26,741 nt of DNA from Euryarchaeota archaeon UBA433 (GCA_002495535.1 DAFX01000037.1:10157-36897), one strand, 5' to 3'. Shown: positions 13,452-21,185, counted from the first letter of the stretch. Numbers and translations: made by a program. The notes: generated by a model from the letters alone, not told the origin.

Positions 13452-15824
13452 ATGAAGAGAGCACTCGCTACACTCATACTAGCCAGCCTATTGATGTCCA
13501 CAATGCCGCTCAATGCCGCAGCAGATGAGACACAAGATATACCAACCAACGCATCGAATACCGGGGTGCATGACACCTTAGTGTCCGCAGTTGTGCAAGC
13601 TGGTTTGCTTGAAACGCTGCAGGGCGATGGACCGTTCACGGTCTTTGCCCCAACCGATCAAGCCTTCATCGACGCAGGCATCGATCTGTCTACATTCACA
13701 ACCGATGAAGACAACCAAACCCTCGCTAACATTCTCACCTATCACGTCGTTGCCGGCGCAGTTGCCGCAGCAGATGTGACCGATGGAATGACAGCCGCTA
13801 CCGTCAACGGTGCGGAGTTGTCTTTCACCGTCGCAGACGGCATTGTCAGCGTAGGGGCCGCTAAAGTCACCACCGCAGATGTCATGGCCAGCAACGGTAT
13901 CATCCACGTAATCGATGCCGTGCTCATGCCTCCTGTCGCTCTTGGCGACATTCCAACCGTCGCTCAGGGTACCGGTGTTCACGATTCGCTCGTAGCAGCG
14001 GTCATTCAGGCAGGGCTGCTCGAAACCCTTCAAGGTGACGGACCGTTCACCGTGTTCGCTCCAACCGATGAAGCATTTACCAACGCCGGAATCGATCTGG
14101 CCACCTTCACCACTGAAGAGGACAATCAAGCCCTCGCAGGCATTCTCACCTACCACGTGCTGGCAGGTGCAGTTGCAGCCGCCGATGTCACCGACGGGTT
14201 GACCGCAACCACTGTGAATGGCGCAGATTTGTCCTTCACCGTTGCAGACGGGGTTGTGACCGTTGGTGATGCCAAAGTCACCACCGCAGATGTTCCTGCC
14301 AGCAACGGTATCATCCACGTGATCGATACTGTGCTCATGCCACCCGTGGCAGGTCCAACCATGGACATTCCAGAAACCGCACAGTCAACCGGTGTTCACA
14401 CCGCGCTTGTTGCCGCACTTGCCCAAGCTGACCTTGTTGCTGCACTCCAAGCAGACGGTCCGTTCACGGTGTTTGCTCCGACAGACCAAGCGTTTGCGGA
14501 TGCAGGAATCGATCTTGCAACCTTCGATACACCAGAGGAAAACGCAACATTGGCCGATATTCTGCTCTACCACGTCTACTCAGGCTCCGTTGCTTCAACT
14601 CAAGTGACCGACGGACTTGCTGTCACCATGCTCAACGGCGACAAAGCGACCTTCTCGGTGACCGATGGAGTGGTCTCTGTCGGCGACGCTTCAGTCACGG
14701 GGGCCGATGTGGCAACCACCAACGGCATCATCCACGTGATTGACAAGGTGCTCATGCCTCCACCCGGTGACATTTGCTACAACATGATCTCTCACACCAT
14801 CGTTCCTGGTGCAGATAACCTCGCTTGCAACTCATACATGTACCTCGAAAATTACTCGATGATGGGCCAAACCATCACAGGTTGCTACAACACAGTTACT
14901 CACGCAGTCTCTGAAGTCAGCGCGGCGGAATGTGGCGCTTACATGTGGACTCCGGCAGTTAACATCGCTATGACAGCAGGAGCAACCACCATCCACACGT
15001 CACTCGTTGCGGCTCTTTCTGCTGCAGAACTTGTTGCAACCCTGAGCGGAACAGACGAATACACCGTGTTTGCTCCATCAGATGCAGCGTTTGAAGCTGC
15101 AGGAATCGACCTAGATTCCTTTGACACAGCCGAAGAAATCGCAGCGTTGACCAACATCTTGCTCTACCACGTCGTTGCTGGCACAACCATGTCCGCTGAC
15201 CTCAGCGAAGGCATGACAACCGTTTCAGCAGCCAATGGCGACGATCTGATGATTCACGTCGTCGGATCCTCGGTCATGGTCGGAGAACAAATGGCCAACG
15301 TTACGCTCGCTGATGTCCCAGCAAGCAATGGCGTCATCCACGTCATCGACCAAGTCCTCACGCCTCCAGTTACAGAAGAGCCACTGCCAGATTGTGACGC
15401 CACAGTTGGCATTGCGCCAAGCGGCCTCAAGTATTCACCAGCAACGGTAACCATTTCCGTGGGTGACACCGTTTGTTGGCAATGGACCGACTCAAGCATG
15501 GCCCACAATGTGCGCCAGGTCGACGGTGAAGAATCGACAACCTACACCCAAGATGGAATCACATCTGGAGAGGCGCTCGTGACCGTCGACTTCCGTCACA
15601 CATTCACCGAGGACGATTCGACCTTCTACTATGCTTGCGAGCCTCACATGGCTTCTGGCATGTTTGGGAAAGTAATCGTGGGCGCAGGTGCCGACATCGT
15701 GGTTCCAGAACCCGTTGACCCGGTCGAAGATGACGATGAGAACACGCCAGGTTTCATGGCCACCACTCTAGTGGTCGCTCTCTTGGGTGCAGTTCTTATC
15801 ATGCAGCGTCGCCGCGAGGAATGA
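13452..15824 (+). CDS. Surface protein with four fasciclin (FAS1) domains, a type 1 copper domain and PGF-CTERM-like anchor
   Basis: 790 residues, exported. Signal peptide 1-25 (ILASLLMSTMPLNAAA). FAS1 domains at about 30-163, 167-300, 305-435 and 505-640, each with the TVFAPTDxAF core and the NGIIHVID end; FAS1 domains commonly mediate adhesion. A Cys-rich insert with two copies of a CYNxxxH...CxxYMW-like motif lies at about 442-500. A cupredoxin domain follows at about 647-745: AHNV gives one His, and YYACEPHMASGMFG supplies Cys, His and Met, completing a blue-copper site. The end reads NTPGF, then a hydrophobic helix, then RRREE, matching the PGF-CTERM pattern processed by archaeosortase. 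Likely role: anchored adhesion and electron transfer. An exported protein gene follows 6 bases later. Confidence 0.9.
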   Translation: MKRALATLILASLLMSTMPLNAAADETQDIPTNASNTGVHDTLVSAVVQAGLLETLQGDGPFTVFAPTDQAFIDAGIDLSTFTTDEDNQTLANILTYHVVAGAVAAADVTDGMTAATVNGAELSFTVADGIVSVGAAKVTTADVMASNGIIHVIDAVLMPPVALGDIPTVAQGTGVHDSLVAAVIQAGLLETLQGDGPFTVFAPTDEAFTNAGIDLATFTTEEDNQALAGILTYHVLAGAVAAADVTDGLTATTVNGADLSFTVADGVVTVGDAKVTTADVPASNGIIHVIDTVLMPPVAGPTMDIPETAQSTGVHTALVAALAQADLVAALQADGPFTVFAPTDQAFADAGIDLATFDTPEENATLADILLYHVYSGSVASTQVTDGLAVTMLNGDKATFSVTDGVVSVGDASVTGADVATTNGIIHVIDKVLMPPPGDICYNMISHTIVPGADNLACNSYMYLENYSMMGQTITGCYNTVTHAVSEVSAAECGAYMWTPAVNIAMTAGATTIHTSLVAALSAAELVATLSGTDEYTVFAPSDAAFEAAGIDLDSFDTAEEIAALTNILLYHVVAGTTMSADLSEGMTTVSAANGDDLMIHVVGSSVMVGEQMANVTLADVPASNGVIHVIDQVLTPPVTEEPLPDCDATVGIAPSGLKYSPATVTISVGDTVCWQWTDSSMAHNVRQVDGEESTTYTQDGITSGEALVTVDFRHTFTEDDSTFYYACEPHMASGMFGKVIVGAGADIVVPEPVDPVEDDDENTPGFMATTLVVALLGAVLIMQRRREE
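13570..14770 (+). repeat. Three tandem FAS1-coding repeats, about 411-417 bp period
   Basis: The conserved GPFTVFAPTD codons recur at 13626, 14037 and 14454, giving periods of 411 and 417 bases. Copies 1 and 2 are clearly similar at DNA level, suggesting tandem duplication; the fourth FAS1 domain further on is more diverged. Confidence 0.75.
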
Positions 15825-15830
15825 GCCGGC

Positions 15831-16757
15831 ATGAATTGGAAGCGCTTCGCAGCGATCACAACGTGTTGTGTCCTTGCGCTTGCGGCAGGTTGGACATTTC
15901 TCGTGGTCAACTATGAAACCGATCTCGGAACTGAGAACACCATCATGGTGAGTGATGCGGGTGGTAACGCCTCCAGCGCCACAAATGACGCACTGGTTGT
16001 TCTCAGTTTCGAAGAAGGGGCAGAAAACCTTTCATGGTCTTCTTTGCAACTCTCGATCGTTGCGGGCGACGACGCCTACAGCTGTTCGTTCGGTAGCCAA
16101 TCCACGCAAAGCGATAACGCATCCAAAGTGACGGCTGCACTCGGCGCTGACGGAGCCACGTTCACAACGGTGATCGACGCAACTGACGAAGAACGCTTCA
16201 CCCATCTGGATCTACCAGGCCAGAAAGAAACGGATGAAGCCAATTCAACGCTGCGGTTTTCTAAAACCGATGTGTTTCTCGCCAGTGGTGTCCGCTGGAC
16301 CTTCCTTGAAGGTGTAGAGTTCCAAGACGCAACGATGCAAAATTCCACAGAACTCTCCAACGAAACCGAAGATCGATTGGAATGGTACACCTACGACTTG
16401 GCAGAACATAGAGTCCAACCAAATGCAGGGGTGTACCTCATCGAGGTGGATGATTTACTGTTCAAGGTCCAATTTTTGTCCTATTACAATCAGGCCGATG
16501 AAAGCCGTCACCCGACCATCAAGGTTGCAGCACTGAACCAGACGGCGTTTCCCGCCCTGCTGGATACAGACCTTGTCGCCCCTTCACCTTGTTTGATCAC
16601 GGCCGAGAATGCACCTTCTGAGGTATGGGGCGCAACAGAGTCAATCACACTGGTTGAAAACGGTGTTCAGATTTGTTCCGATTCATGTGCCATCCAAATT
16701 CGAGCCTCTTACGAGACTTTTTCTATCGAGATCAAAGGTATCAACGCCATTGACTGA
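15831..16757 (+). CDS. Exported protein, possible HmuY-like C-terminal region
   Basis: 308 residues with an N-terminal membrane or signal helix (AAITTCCVLALAAGWTFLVV). The first half has a LSWSSLQLSIVAGDDAYSC segment like beta-rich domains of archaeal pilin-type proteins. The middle, LEWYTYD...GVYLIEVDD...KVQFLSYYN, resembles the HmuY haem-binding fold, where a W-x-Y strand and a K-x-Q-x-x-SYY strand are typical. This is a suggestion from motif resemblance only. Several N-x-S/T sites could be glycosylated. It lies 6 bases after the fasciclin/cupredoxin gene, with GAGGA near that gene's end as a ribosome site, so the two likely form an operon and may share a copper, haem or redox role at the surface. 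Confidence 0.78.
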   Translation: MNWKRFAAITTCCVLALAAGWTFLVVNYETDLGTENTIMVSDAGGNASSATNDALVVLSFEEGAENLSWSSLQLSIVAGDDAYSCSFGSQSTQSDNASKVTAALGADGATFTTVIDATDEERFTHLDLPGQKETDEANSTLRFSKTDVFLASGVRWTFLEGVEFQDATMQNSTELSNETEDRLEWYTYDLAEHRVQPNAGVYLIEVDDLLFKVQFLSYYNQADESRHPTIKVAALNQTAFPALLDTDLVAPSPCLITAENAPSEVWGATESITLVENGVQICSDSCAIQIRASYETFSIEIKGINAID

Positions 16758-16846
16758 TCATCGCACAAGCCTGCATTCGAACGCTGTGCCCATCAGAGGT
16801 CGATACGACCAAGAACATCACCCCGTTTCGCAAGGTAGGGAGCGCC

Positions 16847-17257
16847 ATGAGTGAAGACCACCCAAAGCAGCGTGATTTAGATCACCTCATGGAACAAAAT
16901 TCAACCGAACTTGGTTTTCTTTCAGCCTATGGCGGGACTTCGATGGAGGGGGACGGCGCGCCCCTTCTTGCAGCTCTCACTCGATTTTTGAAGGCGGGAC
17001 AAGTCGCAGTCGAAGAGGCATCAAAATCAGAAATCACCTTTGGTTTTGGTTCGGCAAGTGTTGTGGAAACCGGATGCAAGGTCGTGTTTGAAGGCGAGAA
17101 TTTACCCCTTGTTCCAAGTGATATTCAGCAAGTAGGATTCGCTCACGGTACACTTGCAAAAAACCGTAAGCATTGTGAAGTTGTGCTCATTGAATGGGGC
17201 TTTGAACAGCGCCGCTTTATCGAGCGCTTGACTGAACATTTCAGTCTCGACGAATGA
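16847..17257 (+). CDS. Uncharacterised 136-residue protein
   Basis: Cytoplasmic by lack of signal or membrane segments. Not recognised. The N-terminus is charged, followed by a helix (APLLAALTRFLKAGQVAVEEA), several strands (EITFGFGSASVVETGCKVVF), and a C-terminal segment CEVVLIEWGFEQRRFIERLTEHF. A good Shine-Dalgarno-like stretch, AAGGTAGGGAG, lies 5 bases before the ATG. Codon use and length support a real gene. Its last 17 bases overlap the end of the convergent PGF-CTERM gene. Confidence 0.75.
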   Translation: MSEDHPKQRDLDHLMEQNSTELGFLSAYGGTSMEGDGAPLLAALTRFLKAGQVAVEEASKSEITFGFGSASVVETGCKVVFEGENLPLVPSDIQQVGFAHGTLAKNRKHCEVVLIEWGFEQRRFIERLTEHFSLDE

Positions 17258-17807
17258 GCGCTGCGGCCATGAGAACACCGCTCACGGCGAGAAGTGCTCC
17301 GAAGCCGGGCGTATCTACCACTTTGATGCACCCATCTTCGCCCCAAGTCGAATCAACGCCTCCGTACGTGCCGTTGTTTTGCCAGCACGAAGACCATGTG
17401 GTGTACCAGTCGCCTTGAGGGAAATTGGTGCTGTTTCCATCCTCCCACGTCGCCTTCACTCTCCAATTGATGTAGGTGTGATCGTCCTTGGCTTCCACTG
17501 AAATTTCGTGAACCCGCTCATCGATGGTGATGTCCATGATCGCAGGGGGGTCACACACTCCATCGTTGGTACAGATTTGAGTTGTAATTTCAAACACGGT
17601 CCCATTGTCGAATTCTTCTTGATTCATTTCAATAGAAAGGCTCCAAGTTTCTCCATCAACCGACGGTGCATCTCGGCTGAGGATTGAGAACGGTGCTTCT
17701 CCAGGGGCCGGATTTTTATCTTCTCCACCAACGAGCCCGCTGGCAGCAGAAAGAGATGTGAACATGAGCATTGCACAGAAAAAACAAGCCAATTTCGCGA
17801 ACCGCAT
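17241..17807 (-). CDS. Secreted protein with PGF-CTERM archaeosortase signal
   Basis: 188 residues. Signal peptide MRFAKLACFFCAMLMFTSLSAAS, an acidic Asn-glycosylatable ectodomain with four Cys (CTNDGVC, SSCW, DGC), and a C-terminal tripartite tail DTPGFGALLAVSGVLMAAAL followed by IRRD. PGF, a hydrophobic helix and terminal Arg form the PGF-CTERM signal, which archaeosortase A replaces with a lipid anchor in haloarchaea and methanogens. The ectodomain fold is not recognised; strand patterns (TWSLSIEMN, HTYINWRVKATW) suggest a beta-sandwich. Its last 17 bases overlap the convergent 16847 gene. An AT-rich stretch TAAAGAAT lies about 26 bases before the ATG. Confidence 0.85.
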   Translation of the reverse strand: MRFAKLACFFCAMLMFTSLSAASGLVGGEDKNPAPGEAPFSILSRDAPSVDGETWSLSIEMNQEEFDNGTVFEITTQICTNDGVCDPPAIMDITIDERVHEISVEAKDDHTYINWRVKATWEDGNSTNFPQGDWYTTWSSCWQNNGTYGGVDSTWGEDGCIKVVDTPGFGALLAVSGVLMAAALIRRD

Positions 17808-17864
17808 GGGCTTAGGAAATATTTTTCATTCTTTACCTTTCGTGTGGCTTTCCCATTCAGGAAC

Positions 17865-18374
17865 TCACAATTCCATGTCCCACAACTCATCCCCGACCCA
17901 GTGCAAGGTCTTGATTCCCTTGCCTTTTGTTGAAGTTTTGAGTTCCGAACCGCCAAGTGTGGCCCAACCAATCGCCAATGGTCGTTTATGGGTCATGTCG
18001 CGAATCCAGACCAAATCGCCTTCTTCGATGTCTTGGTCAGCATCATGGACTCCCGCAACCATGCAGTCTGCGCCTTTCATCAGGAATGGAATTGCCCCGT
18101 GGTCCACTTCGACCCATTTTTTGGCATCGATGTGTTGCAAAAATCCGCGTAGGGTCAGGAATGCGAATCGGACCCCTTCTTCATTGGTCACTTCGACCCC
18201 GATGGCGGTTTTGTCAACCAAGACCATTTGCCAGGGGCCATATTCTGCCATTTCCAAGAAGGCACCATCAACAGAAAGGTCGATGTCGAGCGCATCCTCC
18301 AAATCTTTGAGAAGAGGGGCGATGTTCTTCCGACGAACAGGACGGCGTTTACGAATGCTCCAATCTCGTGTCAT
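17865..18374 (-). CDS. PUA-domain RNA-binding protein (archaeal MCT-1/Tma20-like)
   Basis: About 169 residues. N-terminal basic stretch (WSIRKRRPVRRKNIAPLL) and pre-PUA domain, then the PUA core: VEVDHGAIPFLMKGADCMVAGV, EGDLVWIRD, PLAIGWATL, and a final KGKGIKTLHWVGDELWD. This matches the archaeal DUF1947/PUA family, homologous to eukaryotic MCT-1, Tma20 and the eIF2D N-terminus, which work on ribosomes in initiation or recycling. In archaea a related translational role is expected but unproven. The frame is open to 18398 (a further 8 residues); ATG 18374 (MTRDWSIRKR) is the usual start. Divergent from the FAH gene. Confidence 0.87.
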   Translation of the reverse strand: MTRDWSIRKRRPVRRKNIAPLLKDLEDALDIDLSVDGAFLEMAEYGPWQMVLVDKTAIGVEVTNEEGVRFAFLTLRGFLQHIDAKKWVEVDHGAIPFLMKGADCMVAGVHDADQDIEEGDLVWIRDMTHKRPLAIGWATLGGSELKTSTKGKGIKTLHWVGDELWDMEL

Positions 18375-18451
18375 GCCTTGCCCTCGCAGGTGGACCATTT
18401 GACCCTTATTCTACCCTTGACCTTCATGAAGGGGAATCCTATGGCAACACC

Positions 18452-19060
18452 ATGGCCCTATGGTGCACCATCAGAACCTTTGCCAAGCACGCAACAGAAC
18501 TCGGTAACGAGCAGCCACCAGCGCCTATTTTTTTCGTCAAACCGGAAAATTGCCTGCAGCGTTCCGGCCCGATCGATGTCAAGGGTCACCCGGGTGAAGT
18601 GCACCACGAAGTAGAACTCGTGGTCCGCTTAAACCACGAAGGCAAACCAGAAGCTATCGCGGTTGGTTTGGATCTGACCGACCGCCTCGTTCAAGGCGAT
18701 TTGAGGCGTGAACAGTTGCCTTGGGCCAAAGGGAAGTGTTTCCGGGGCAGCGCCTACGTTGGATCGTTTTCGCCTTGGTATGGGGGCTGGGACGGTCTGG
18801 TTGACACCTATGAAGCCCTACATCTGGAGATGTGGGTCAATGGAGAACTTGTCCAGGATGCCCCCGTGTTGGAAATGACCATCACGCCAAAAATGCAAAT
18901 TGAAGATTTGCTCAAGTGGGCGCCCGTTGCGGGCGGCGATCTTCTGTTCACTGGAACCCCGGCTGGGGTTGGCCAACTGCATCCAGGAGACGAAGTTCGT
19001 GCAGTTCTAAAAAAGCAAGAGAACGTCGTAGTTTCAGAATTGTTGACGAAGTGTGTCTGA
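18452..19060 (+). CDS. Fumarylacetoacetate hydrolase (FAH) family protein, YcgM-like
   Basis: About 202 residues, near the 210-220 of short FAH proteins such as E. coli YcgM and human FAHD1 (acylpyruvase/oxaloacetate decarboxylase). Seen: TFAKHATELGN, IFFVKPENCL, the HHEVELVV metal-ligand motif (Glu-x-Glu), the Asp in VGLDLTDR, the Lys in PWAKGKCF, and LLFTGTPAGVG with HPGDEV. These cover the Mg-binding site and the catalytic loop. The upstream frame to 18368 encodes residues not like the family and would overlap the PUA gene start, so ATG 18452 is chosen. The true substrate is not predictable; hydrolysis or decarboxylation of a beta-diketo or keto acid is expected. The next gene, S8e, has its own promoter-like site. 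Confidence 0.87.
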   Translation: MALWCTIRTFAKHATELGNEQPPAPIFFVKPENCLQRSGPIDVKGHPGEVHHEVELVVRLNHEGKPEAIAVGLDLTDRLVQGDLRREQLPWAKGKCFRGSAYVGSFSPWYGGWDGLVDTYEALHLEMWVNGELVQDAPVLEMTITPKMQIEDLLKWAPVAGGDLLFTGTPAGVGQLHPGDEVRAVLKKQENVVVSELLTKCV

Positions 19061-19067
19061 GGGTTGC

Positions 19068-19109
19068 TTTCATATACGCCCTGTTTGTCGCTTTGTTCCG
19101 CAAGGTGGT
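19068..19109 (+). promoter_or_regulatory. S8e promoter and Shine-Dalgarno site
   Basis: TTTCATATACG (19068-19078) is a TATA-like element. Transcription about 25 bases downstream would give a short leader containing AAGGTGGT (19102-19109), a ribosome-binding site 6 bases before ATG 19116. Unlike the leaderless genes here, this gene seems to have a Shine-Dalgarno leader. Confidence 0.45.
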
Positions 19110-19115
19110 CTCTCT

Positions 19116-19496
19116 ATGGCACAATGGCACGGTATCTCTCGACGAAAACCCAGTGGCGGACGTAAAGTTCAGGCACGCAGCAAGCGTTCTACGGAAATTT
19201 CTTCCGAGAAGCAAATGGCTCTTGTTGGTGCGCCAAAGCGTAAGATTTACCGCCGCACCGGTGGCAACACCCTCGTTCGTGTGATGTCCGAAAACCGCGT
19301 TTCCATCAACAACCCAAAGACAGGCAAGACCTCCCTTGGTACCATTCACAACGTTGTCGAAAACGAATCGGATCCAAACTACGTCCGACGTAACATCCTC
19401 GTGAAGGGTGCAGTGATCGAAACCGACCAAGGTCGAGTGAAGATCACCTCCCGTCCAGGAAAAGACGGCGTCATCAACGGCGTGCTCGTTGAGTGA
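19116..19496 (+). CDS. rps8e: Small ribosomal subunit protein eS8 (S8e)
   Basis: 126 residues, the typical archaeal length. Archaeal and eukaryotic ribosomal protein of the 30S/40S subunit with no bacterial counterpart. It begins MAQWHGISRRKPSGGRK and includes RKIYRRTGGN, VRRNILVKGAVIETDQGRVKI and TSRPGKDGVINGVLVE at the end, all classic S8e blocks. The frame is open to 19053, but ATG 19116 has a ribosome-binding site and the family start. It is a strong marker of archaeal origin. SRP19 follows 64 bases later. Confidence 0.97.
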   Translation: MAQWHGISRRKPSGGRKVQARSKRSTEISSEKQMALVGAPKRKIYRRTGGNTLVRVMSENRVSINNPKTGKTSLGTIHNVVENESDPNYVRRNILVKGAVIETDQGRVKITSRPGKDGVINGVLVE

Positions 19497-19560
19497 AGCA
19501 ATCCAATCTCCGTTGGGTTCATACCAATTGGGGACAACTCCCCACACAAGGTGAACCAGC

Positions 19561-20019
19561 ATGGACCACAACCCCGACCGTCTCTGCGTATGGCCCGGAT
19601 ACTTTGACGCTCGTACATCTCGACGCAGCGGTCGTCGCGTCCCAAAGGATTCCTCGGTGCTCAAGCCCGACCTTGAGGGCCTTTTCCTTGCAGCGCGCAA
19701 ACTTGGCCTCAAGAAAATCAAGCGAGAAGAACGCGTTTCTCATCCATCCCGACCCCATCTACTCGAAGGGCGTATGTGGGTCTCCCGTGCAGGTTCAAAA
19801 CAATCAGTTGGTGCGAATTCAAAGGAGGAATTGCTTCAATTGATTGGAGCGCAATGGCGACAGATGCAACGCGACCAGAAAGAAGCCAATGCTGAACGGG
19901 TCGCCAAAGGCCCACAAACGGGCGATCGCCGAGCGCGTTCTCAGCGCAAAGGTCGCAGCAGCACCCAACCACAACAATCTCAATCACGAAGGCGCTCAGG
20001 CTTCAAGAAGAAGCGCTGA
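19561..20019 (+). CDS. srp19: Signal recognition particle protein SRP19
   Basis: 152 residues. Binds the 7S RNA helices and prepares the SRP RNA for SRP54 in co-translational targeting; archaeal/eukaryotic only. Conserved core: VWPGYFDARTSRRSGRRVPKD, then a helix (DLEGLFLAARKLGLKK), then the strand GRMWVSRAG. The C-terminal 55 residues are basic and low-complexity (Q, R, S, K), longer than in most SRP19 proteins and probably disordered. Shine-Dalgarno AAGGTGA (19548-19554) lies 6 bases before the ATG. The stop is two bases from that of the convergent aminotransferase gene. Confidence 0.93.
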   Translation: MDHNPDRLCVWPGYFDARTSRRSGRRVPKDSSVLKPDLEGLFLAARKLGLKKIKREERVSHPSRPHLLEGRMWVSRAGSKQSVGANSKEELLQLIGAQWRQMQRDQKEANAERVAKGPQTGDRRARSQRKGRSSTQPQQSQSRRRSGFKKKR

Positions 20020-20021
20020 CC

Positions 20022-21041
20022 TCACATTGGCACTTCGTGCAACCATCCGAAGATGTCTTCCACATCTTCATTCTGAATGCCGACAAGTTGGTCGTACAAT
20101 TGTTGAGTCATGTGACCGGGCTTTCCGTCACCGAAGGTTGCTTTGACGTCCCCTTTCGTGATCGTTCCGATCGGTGAAATCACAGCGGCTGTCCCGCAGC
20201 AGAACGCTTCATCAGCATCCATTGCAAAGGTTGCCTCAACCTTGGTTTCAATCACTTCAATGCCATTGTGCCGAGCCAACTCTATGATTGAATTACGGGT
20301 GATACCGGGCAGGATTGTACCCGTAAGTTCAGGGGTGTAAAGCACGCCATCCTTGACACAGAAAAAGTTCGCAGCACCAACTTCCTCAACATAGGAATGC
20401 GTTTCAGCATCGAGGTAAATGACTTCAGCATAACCAGCAGCTTTTGCTTTCTTACTCGGCATCATGCCGGGAGCATAATTCCCGATCGCTTTCACGCCAC
20501 CAGATCCGCCCGGGGCAGCTCTGTGGTGGTCTTCAGAGATAAGCAGGTCAATCGCAGTAACGCCGCCCTTGAAGTAAGGTCCAACCGGTGTGACATAGAC
20601 AAGGAATGTGTAGGACGGTGCAGGTGCAACGCCCAAGATTGGCCCGGATCCCATCAGCAACGGTCGGACATACATGGCGCCCTTTCCGGTTGGCGGGAGC
20701 CATTTGAGATTGGCTTGGACACACTGTTCTACGGCATCGATAAACACGGATTCTGGAACTGGTGGCATCTTGAGTCGATCCGCGCCTCGTTGCATTCTGC
20801 GAGCGTTTTCTTCAGGTCGGAAAAAAACAACCCTGCCCTTTGCGGTTCTGTACGCCTTCATTCCTTCAAACAGACCTTGTCCGTAGTTGAGAACGCCTGC
20901 CGCAGGCGACATTTCTATTGGTCCATATGGGCGCAGTGAGCCGGGCATCCACGGGTCGTTGGCCGTAGTTTCGGTGAGGTACATTGTGTCTGTCGGGGTC
21001 AACGAAAAGGTCAAACTGTCCCAATCAATTTCTTCGCTCAT
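20022..21041 (-). CDS. ilvE: Branched-chain amino acid aminotransferase (class IV, BCAT-II type)
   Basis: PLP enzyme that makes Leu, Ile and Val from their keto acids, or the reverse. 339 residues. The PLP lysine is K184 in GGVKAIGNYAPG. Other blocks: AAGVLNYGQGLFEGMKAYR, FRPEENARRMQRGADRL, MYVRPLLMGSG, TGTILPGITRNSI and CCGTAAVISPIG. The pattern is that of plastid and bacterial long BCATs rather than the shorter archaeal IlvE, which suggests gene transfer. The frame is open to a GTG at 21050, but GGGTGA ending five bases before ATG 21041 is a clear Shine-Dalgarno, so ATG 21041 is the start. Divergent from the polymerase gene. Confidence 0.93.
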   Translation of the reverse strand: MSEEIDWDSLTFSLTPTDTMYLTETTANDPWMPGSLRPYGPIEMSPAAGVLNYGQGLFEGMKAYRTAKGRVVFFRPEENARRMQRGADRLKMPPVPESVFIDAVEQCVQANLKWLPPTGKGAMYVRPLLMGSGPILGVAPAPSYTFLVYVTPVGPYFKGGVTAIDLLISEDHHRAAPGGSGGVKAIGNYAPGMMPSKKAKAAGYAEVIYLDAETHSYVEEVGAANFFCVKDGVLYTPELTGTILPGITRNSIIELARHNGIEVIETKVEATFAMDADEAFCCGTAAVISPIGTITKGDVKATFGDGKPGHMTQQLYDQLVGIQNEDVEDIFGWLHEVPM

Positions 21042-21185
21042 TTCTTTCACCCTTGCCTACGGCGTTCTGCCCATGTAGATTGGGCTTTCAATCATTCCTG
21101 CCGAGTGAACTGGTCCATCTGCTGGTTTTGCGACCTTTGCGGGCAAGGTTCTGCGAGCGAAGCCCAATAGGATGGGTCGGCTACC

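Noticed and set aside
13578..14318. A 246-codon minus-strand frame with repeated Gly/Cys segments
   Set aside because: Antisense of the FAS1 tandem repeats; repeats in the shadow follow the FAS1 period.
16751..16760. Another TGATCA at the end of the 16757 gene
   Set aside because: The next gene is on the same strand, so this is not a convergent double stop; it was not counted with the other three.
18948..19721. A 257-codon minus-strand frame
   Set aside because: Runs opposite the FAH, S8e and SRP19 genes, all of which have strong family motifs.
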